Shown: in pieces, positions 5,527 to 5,789 of the stretch
Layout: each line of letters opens with the position of its first letter
Numbering within the stretch: position 1 is the first letter of the stretch
Source of the DNA: Chthoniobacterales bacterium
GTDB taxonomy: Bacteria > Verrucomicrobiota > Verrucomicrobiia > Chthoniobacterales > UBA10450
DNA length: 5,789 nt
Direction of reading: 5' to 3'
NCBI GenBank assembly: GCA_013695925.1
Contig: JACCZO010000461.1
Span: 1 to 5,789 of the forward strand
Program-made: the position numbers and the translations under genes
Notes under the pieces: model-generated
What the model saw: only the letters and a program-made list of their open reading frames with translations
What the model was told of the DNA's origin: nothing
Databases searched by the model: none

Positions 5527-5789
5527 TTAGTCGAGCAGGCGCTGCTCGATCCCGGCGTAGGCGTCGATGCGGCGGTCGCGCAGGAAGGGCCAATGGGTGC
5601 GGTGTTCCGCGACCCGCTTCCATTCCACATCGGCGAAGATGATTTCTTCGCGGTCGACGCTCGCTTTCGCGAGGATCTCGCCGCTCGGGGCGACGATGAA
5701 GCTCTGGCCCCAGAACTCGATCCCGTCGCCGCCGGCGGGCGCTTCGTGCCCAACGCGGTTGACCGCGGCGACGAAGCAGCCGTTGGCGA
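5527..5789 (-). CDS. aguB: N-carbamoylputrescine amidase, C-terminal part (5' end beyond window)
   Basis: Read on the minus strand from the right edge, an open frame of 86 residues ends in TAA at 5529-5527. It begins ANGCFVAAVNRVG, continues EFWGQSFIVAPSGEILAKAS, and ends HWPFLRDRRIDAY...QRLLD. These are hallmarks of the C-terminal third of AguB-type carbon-nitrogen hydrolases (nitrilase superfamily), which hydrolyse N-carbamoylputrescine to putrescine, CO2 and ammonia in the agmatine route of polyamine synthesis, in the cytosol. Full members have about 290-300 residues; the Glu-Lys-Cys catalytic triad lies in the missing N-terminal part. Base composition is clearly higher in G+C than the methyltransferase operon, consistent with a resident core gene. 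It faces the 5073-5384 gene across the inverted-repeat element. The closest alternative is another nitrilase-family amidase, but the HWPFLRDRRIDAY ending favours AguB. Confidence 0.9.
   Translation of the reverse strand, partial: ANGCFVAAVNRVGHEAPAGGDGIEFWGQSFIVAPSGEILAKASVDREEIIFADVEWKRVAEHRTHWPFLRDRRIDAYAGIEQRLLD

Noticed and set aside
5472..5753. 93-codon minus-strand frame at the right edge
   Set aside because: It lies on the same strand but in the wrong frame relative to the amidase C-terminus; its composition is serine/alanine/arginine-rich.

Overview
The window looks like a GC-rich bacterial chromosome carrying an accessory patch. The flanks (an IS110-type transposase remnant on the left, a polyamine-synthesis gene on the right) are GC-rich, whereas the two large central genes are nearer 50% GC. 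Start sites mostly lack strong Shine-Dalgarno sequences. The transposase C-terminus and the intergenic inverted repeat remind me of Opitutales/Verrucomicrobiota genomes, but that assignment is recollection and tentative.

Layout, left to right. Bases 18-305 (minus) are a C-terminal relic of an IS110-family transposase. A plausible sigma70-type promoter (283-312) sits so close to the next ATG that the transcript may be leaderless. Bases 320-1798 (plus) encode a beta-class DNA amino-methyltransferase fused at its C-terminus to an Mrr-like nuclease domain. After a 24-base gap, 1823-3430 (plus) encodes a 535-residue protein with a divergent restriction-endonuclease-like N-terminal domain and a long domain I cannot name. 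These two are probably one operon and form the candidate defence (restriction-modification-like) module.

Bases 3431-3930 hold no convincing intact gene. They do contain, on the minus strand, a decayed copy of the 3' end of a small gene whose intact relative lies at 5073-5384 on the plus strand, plus a short hydrophobic reading frame. Bases 3931-4494 and 4594-5031 encode two unrecognised proteins. The 5073-5384 gene belongs to a family of unknown function; its start is unclear and may be damaged. A 117-base element with imperfect 18-base terminal inverted repeats and a strong hairpin separates it from the convergent C-terminal part of an N-carbamoylputrescine amidase gene (minus strand, cut by the right edge).

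Biologically, the left half is best read as a mobile or defence cassette next to an insertion-sequence relic, and the right edge is ordinary metabolism. Nothing in the sequence proves that the orphan genes between 3931 and 5384 act with the methyltransferase operon. No tRNA, rRNA or CRISPR array was seen.
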